From positions 138,395 to 202,394 of the forward strand of contig DATLOZ010000016.1 in NCBI GenBank assembly GCA_035535995.1: 64,000 nucleotides of DNA, read 5' to 3'. The position numbers were made by a program, and so were the translations under genes. Under the pieces are notes generated by a model. It saw nothing but the letters and a program-made list of their open reading frames with translations, ran no database searches and was not told the DNA's origin. Numbering within the stretch: position 1 is the first letter of the stretch; each line of letters opens with the position of its first letter. This document shows positions 60,009 through 64,000 of this stretch, in pieces. This DNA is from JANYCO01 sp035535995. Its GTDB lineage: Bacteria; Bacteroidota; Bacteroidia; Cytophagales; Cytophagaceae.

Positions 60009-61045
60009 TTACGACAACCTTATTGTTCCGGCCAGAGGCCTAACAATAATATTCATCACTCGGCGCTGCCAAGCGACTGCACCTTTGGGTCCGAGCAAGT
60101 GCGGGAGGATTATTTTGTTTCTTACTGCATTAATTACGGCCATTTTATTCTTACCCTCGGTTACTTTTCGGTCAAAATATACTTTCATTTCTCCTTTCAT
60201 CTTGATTGCTGACAAGGCAGCCATATGTAAAAGAGATTTCACCATTTTATTGGCAAACTTTGATACCTTGGCTCTGCCTTTAAGGCTAATACCTGATTTA
60301 TTTTCAAAAGGTGCGACACCTGCATAACAAGCATACTTCTTTGCTTCCCTAATATCTTTAAATTCATTTGTTGTTAAGATTATTTCCAGGGCAGTTACAG
60401 GTCCAACACCTTCCACCGAAGTTACAATAGCAAATATTCTTTTAAGTTCATGATCAGAAGCAATCACTTCACCTATTAACTTTTCTGTTTTACTAAGATC
60501 ATTCTTTAACATTTTTAAACTTGATCGGCAGAGTTTTTCCTGCTCTTTAAGATATGCTTTATCTACAAACCGATCTTGTGATTTAATTGCATTTGATAGA
60601 TCTTTTATCGATCCTAGTAAACGTCTTCTTAAGGCTGATAAATAATCTATCGGTAAATTACTTCTCGTTTAGGTTTCCAAAGTTTAATAAAATCTTTATT
60701 CTTAAAAGCATAAATAGCTATTCTTTCAGCATCTGTCTTATCGCTTTTACCTCGCTGTAGACCATTAGACTGTTTTATTTGATTAGCTGATTCTAAACAA
60801 AGAGAAGCTTCTTTTTTTGCTAAAAAATAAAGCATTGGATTATTATAAATTCCTGTATGTTCCATACAGAACAAACTTGTTTCATAGGAGAATCCTTCCA
60901 GCTTAAAAAGTGATTTGATCCAACTACTGATGCTTTTTTGAGAGTTTTCAATACAGGTGTGTGAGACTAACTTGCTCTCCTGAAGAACAACACAATCTAG
61001 TGTGTTTTTTGACACATCAATTCCAATAAAATAATTCCATTTCAT
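60009..61045 (-). pseudogene. IS110-family transposase, frameshifted
   Basis: Two frames together make one IS110 transposase of about 340 residues. The N-terminal DEDD RuvC-like domain (60647-61045; FIGIDVSKNTLD, CMEHTGIY, KSDKTDAERIAIYA) stops at a TAG near 60648. The next frame continues directly (IDYLSALRRRLL) through the helical part to the C-terminal Transposase_20 domain (GVGPVTALEI, YAGVAPFENKSGISLKGRAK with the catalytic serine). A one-base shift near 60650 breaks it. The ATG at 61045 fits the family start. It lies between direct repeats A and C. Confidence 0.85.
60021..60106 (-). repeat. Structured repeat element, copy 3, overlapping the transposase end
   Basis: On the minus strand CTCGGACC..GCGCCGAG, GTGATGAATATTATTG and AGGCCTCTGGCCGGA repeat the pattern of copy 2. 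It overlaps the last 30 or so codons of the transposase frame, which read RRVMNIIVRPLAG across the element. The normal transposase C-terminus has probably been replaced by its insertion, or the element is the natural IS end. Confidence 0.6.
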
Positions 61046-61270
61046 ATCTTTACTTATCTTAATAGTTTCGGTTAACGATTTGAACACAATCAATACCTTA
61101 ATAATGGAGCTAATCCTAATTTCTATTTGATGCTTGTTCAATAAACGATAGAGGATTGAATCACTCGATGAGTCTGCAAACTCTGACAAATTTTAATTCG
61201 CCTCTATCGTTGTTAACCTTAAAATAAAATTATCTATTTCTTAAGATAATTATAGGGTACAAACCTAAAG

Positions 61271-61483
61271 GACAAATATTATGTAGCCCTCCGGGCGGTC
61301 TTGCGAAGCTGTATTCCAAATTATAAAACATGTCAATAAACAATACTATTCCGCCAAAAATAAATTCCAAGTATAGATTCCAGCATCGAAATACTTTTGC
61401 TGAAACAAATCGTCTGAAAAGATATAACCTGTGATTAAAACAAGAGAGGTGATACTTGGTATCACCTCTCTCACTTTCTTATG
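61271..61483 (+). repeat. 213-base direct repeat, right copy (C)
   Basis: It is nearly identical to 59655-59868, including the GTAGCCCTCCGGGCGG stem and the final GAGGTGATAC hairpin. It lies between the transposase start and the immunity-gene end. The gap around it (61046-61603) holds nothing else that I recognise. Confidence 0.9.
61444..61470. terminator. Hairpin within repeat C, possible terminator of the RHS/immunity transcript
   Basis: GAGAGGTGATAC-TTG-GTATCACCTCTC is a perfect 12-bp stem. On the minus strand it is followed by TTGTTTTAATC, a moderate T-rich tail. It lies about 130 bases past the stop of the candidate immunity gene. Confidence 0.5.
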
Positions 61484-61603
61484 GATTCTAATCTCTCTTC
61501 TTCAACAATTTATTTTCAAAACAAGCTTTGGAGGACACTACCACCTTAAAATAGTTTTTTACGACCTCCTCCTTTTTTGATACACTACCCTCTTTGTTGC
61601 ACA

Positions 61604-62056
61604 CTACCGACATTCTACAATACAATCAATTGGATTCTTTATTTTGAATCTCCAGATGCAACCTAGTGTACTCTTAGCATATATTTCCTCGTCAATAACT
61701 TTTACTTCCTCAAATGGATTCGAATTATTAAAAAAAGCTATCCAAATCATTTTTTTTGTAGCAAAGTCCATAATACCTACAAATCCATCACTACCATAGT
61801 CGCCTTCTCCAGCTATTATTTCTATGGAATACTTTTGATTTATTAACCTAACTAGAATAGCGCAACTATTCCAATGTAATTCTCCTTTGTCATTGAGAAT
61901 CTTAATTGAGGTTTTGGATGCCATATTAATAGTATAATTTATTGGCAATCCCCAATCAACTTTAACACTTAAAAGTTGAACAGTCTCATCAGGAAATATA
62001 ATTCCATCTACTGATGGACATTCCAAATGGTTTATAAAATCAATTATTTTATTCAT
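61604..62056 (-). CDS. Candidate immunity protein for the RHS toxin
   Basis: This 150-residue soluble acidic protein starts with its ATG overlapping the TGA of the RHS gene (ATGA), so it is translated right after the toxin. It has no signal peptide or membrane helix and seems mostly beta-rich. I do not recognise the family. Position and size match immunity proteins of polymorphic toxin systems, which bind the toxin tip in the cytoplasm of the producer. The role is inferred from context only. Confidence 0.6.
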   Translation of the reverse strand: MNKIIDFINHLECPSVDGIIFPDETVQLLSVKVDWGLPINYTINMASKTSIKILNDKGELHWNSCAILVRLINQKYSIEIIAGEGDYGSDGFVGIMDFATKKMIWIAFFNNSNPFEEVKVIDEEIYAKSTLGCIWRFKIKNPIDCIVECR

Positions 62057-64000
62057 TTTTTAACAATTTTTGGTTGAGTCTTTAATCCACCATTAGGAAC
62101 AGTACCTCCAGCTGCACTATTCCTTGGATCATTAAATCGTTTTTTAAACGCTTCTGCCCACGTTTTGTTTGATCCTGGCATTATTTCATTTGGATTCACT
62201 TCCTGTACAGGTATATTTTTTAATTCTGCTTGCTGAGCAGCCATAAGCCGTCTGTTATCATAACTTACCATCTGACCATCCATTTCCATTACTCTTATTG
62301 GACCTGATTTACCCCAATCCCAATTACCATCTTTCATATCAGAAACATATTGTTCAACATTATCACTTACCGTTCTTTGTGAAAAATTAATACTGGATGG
62401 ATTACGTAAATTATTTTGGCTTTCTATTTTTACAAACTTGCCTACTTCTGATTCAGTATTTTGTAATTGCTGAGGAGTGGTTACTTTTACTTTTAATTGT
62501 GTTAATTTGTATGCTTCTTCAAGTGTATATCCTAAAAGATATCCTCCCAACACTCCTGTTGCCGCATATCCCGCTGCCTGACGTTTGGCCGGATCCTTTG
62601 TATCCATCCCATTAATGACATCAGACATAGCCAAGCCTGTAGAAATTCTTCCGCGAGTAAGATAAACATCTGCTACAATTAACGCTCCTCCAGCTTCTCC
62701 CAATGCACCATGTTTAGCCATTTGGGTTTGATTTTCTACAGCCTTATCAAAAGTCTGCCCACTCTTAGCTGTACCACGTATTTGTCCGAGCATCATATGA
62801 TGGTACATTTGTTCTTCCGCTCCGTCAAGATCAATAGCCACTATAGGTTTGTTGCCAGCAAACTGATATGGAGTGTACCAAGGAAATGATTTTGTTAATG
62901 GATCGACACTCAAAAACTTCCCTAACCGACCATCATAAATTCTTTCTCCATAATCGTAATTATCCTCCCATTCTGTATTCTTCTCCTTCCCATTAAACCC
63001 ATACCGATACCCAGAAGCAGAGTAAGAACGACTCCCAATCTCCATCCCAAACGCATAATAATCATGCGTCGTAATCGGATTCACCTGGTAAATATCCGCT
63101 TTCCCATCACCTGTGGTATCCCAGCCCAGCTTCAATCCCGGCAGCGTCACATACACATTCCCCAAATGGTTGCTCAGCTCGTACTCACTTTTCGAAGGCC
63201 GGTATTCATAACTATTCGAGGTATAAGGCCCCGTTGCAGATATCGCCGTCCGTACTGTATCGTATCTTTTGAGTCCGACACGGCTGCTGCCGTACTTCGG
63301 ATATTCCAAATCATAACTTGTCGAAGAACTATCGCAAACGGCCATCACATTGCCGCTCGCATCCCTAACATAATAAGTAATCTCCACACTTCCCCCATAC
63401 GCCGTTACTTTTTTCATCACTCTATTCCCGGCACCATCATAAGTGAAATCCAACCGCGGTTTTGTAGAACCGGATTTCCGGATCACCGATCGCACCTTCC
63501 CATAAACATTCCATTTAATACTATCGATCTCTTCACTTTCATCGTGGATCAAATTCCCGATCTCATCATAACGATAATTGTTTGAACTATTCACCACACC
63601 CGGCGTCGGGCTTAGCTTGTACGGTGTCGTAGCGTTTGCCGTGAACGTACCTTCGTCCCCGATATCTGTTCCCAGCGAAGCTCCTACTCCATCGTTCACA
63701 TGGTACAACCGGTTGCTCCGCAGCCAGTCTCTTGTCCCGTCGTTATAGTAATCATAACGATAGCTCAGGTCATCCATCAGCGAAGAACTGTTGCCATTTA
63801 CTTTCGCTGTCAGAATATTCCCATTTCCATCATAGGTATACGAGGCATCAAATGCGCCGCTGTTTGGTGTGCTGCTTCTAAGGTTCCAGTTGCTCGCTGC
63901 TCCGCTGCCTATATCATAACTTTCAGCCTGGGTAAGGCGGTTCAGCTGGTCGTACTGGAAGGCCTGACTACGGAGTCCATAATTTTCATTGCCTGCTGCT
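62053..64000 (-). CDS. RHS-repeat protein with C-terminal ParB-like toxin candidate, 5' incomplete
   Basis: The frame is open to the end of the window, so only the last 650 or so residues are seen. YD repeats (YTYDGNGNILTA, YRYDEIGNLIHDE) lead to the RHS core (YYAFGMEIGS, YRYGFNGKEKNTE, YDYGERIYDGRLGKFLSVDP, YQFAGNKPIVAIDLDG). The core marks the boundary before a variable tip. After a linker the last 120 residues show FSQRTVSDNVEQYVSDM, GPIRVMEMDGQMVSYDNRRL and KNIPVQEV, a ParB-like nuclease pattern. RHS shells enclose and deliver toxins to neighbouring cells. A candidate immunity gene follows. Confidence 0.85.
   Translation of the reverse strand, partial: AAGNENYGLRSQAFQYDQLNRLTQAESYDIGSGAASNWNLRSSTPNSGAFDASYTYDGNGNILTAKVNGNSSSLMDDLSYRYDYYNDGTRDWLRSNRLYHVNDGVGASLGTDIGDEGTFTANATTPYKLSPTPGVVNSSNNYRYDEIGNLIHDESEEIDSIKWNVYGKVRSVIRKSGSTKPRLDFTYDGAGNRVMKKVTAYGGSVEITYYVRDASGNVMAVCDSSSTSYDLEYPKYGSSRVGLKRYDTVRTAISATGPYTSNSYEYRPSKSEYELSNHLGNVYVTLPGLKLGWDTTGDGKADIYQVNPITTHDYYAFGMEIGSRSYSASGYRYGFNGKEKNTEWEDNYDYGERIYDGRLGKFLSVDPLTKSFPWYTPYQFAGNKPIVAIDLDGAEEQMYHHMMLGQIRGTAKSGQTFDKAVENQTQMAKHGALGEAGGALIVADVYLTRGRISTGLAMSDVINGMDTKDPAKRQAAGYAATGVLGGYLLGYTLEEAYKLTQLKVKVTTPQQLQNTESEVGKFVKIESQNNLRNPSSINFSQRTVSDNVEQYVSDMKDGNWDWGKSGPIRVMEMDGQMVSYDNRRLMAAQQAELKNIPVQEVNPNEIMPGSNKTWAEAFKKRFNDPRNSAAGGTVPNGGLKTQPKIVKK

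Noticed and set aside
59626..61483. CRISPR array from the repeated accessory sequences
   Set aside because: Repeats are few, long, unequally spaced and in both orientations; there are no spacers of constant length and no cas genes.

Overview
The window looks like a low-GC chromosome segment from a member of the Bacteroidota, most like the Cytophagales. The evidence is the Bacteroidota-type promoter motif (TTTG, about 19 bases, TAnnTTTG) before rpsL, rplC, nrtR, rnpB and tRNA-Lys, families largely confined to the phylum (DUF4293, DUF2027/Smr), an L36 protein that has lost zinc ligands, lipoproteins and outer-membrane barrels, and RHS proteins. I cannot name the species from sequence alone.

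Positions 1-16.6 kb are a housekeeping and envelope region. It holds an ArsR-type regulator fragment, a 2Fe-2S ferredoxin, a YjjG-type nucleotidase, a CBS protein with an alpha/beta hydrolase, CvpA, a sigma-54-type response regulator without a DNA-binding domain, RNase P RNA, a DUF2027-Smr protein, a DUF2279 protein, a photolyase, a giant TamB-like protein, TsaD, a WG-repeat protein and a lipoprotein MsrB. Positions 16.6-22.7 kb carry eno and carA on the minus strand, interrupted by two plus-strand membrane-protein genes (an acyltransferase and a probable GT-C-like protein).

Positions 22.7-41.3 kb are the complete str/S10/spc/alpha ribosomal supercluster on the minus strand (rpsL to rplQ, with fusA, secY, map, infA and rpoA). 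It includes two genes shorter than 60 codons, rpmJ and rpmD. A terminator and a strong promoter between rpsJ and rplC split it into at least two transcripts. AT-rich inverted repeats sit in several of its gaps.

Positions 41.6-59 kb hold a beta-barrel protein with a 7TMR-DISM histidine kinase, a divergent PRPP synthetase, a pair of related proteins (one with a GAF domain), and an NAD-salvage operon nrtR-nadM-nadV with a palindromic operator over its promoter. Prs, NadV and NadM would together supply PRPP, make NMN and then NAD, with NrtR sensing the product. After these come a TPR protein, truA, DUF4293, tRNA-Lys, a TPR/SH3 protein, dnaA and an unusual one-chain methylmalonyl-CoA mutase (small-subunit-like plus large subunit).

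Positions 59-64 kb are accessory DNA. A frameshifted IS110 transposase lies between two 213-base direct repeats, with several copies of a structured repeat, one overlapping the transposase 3' end. Beyond it is the C-terminal part of an RHS protein ending in a ParB-like toxin candidate, overlapping by four bases a likely immunity gene. The RHS gene runs off the window.
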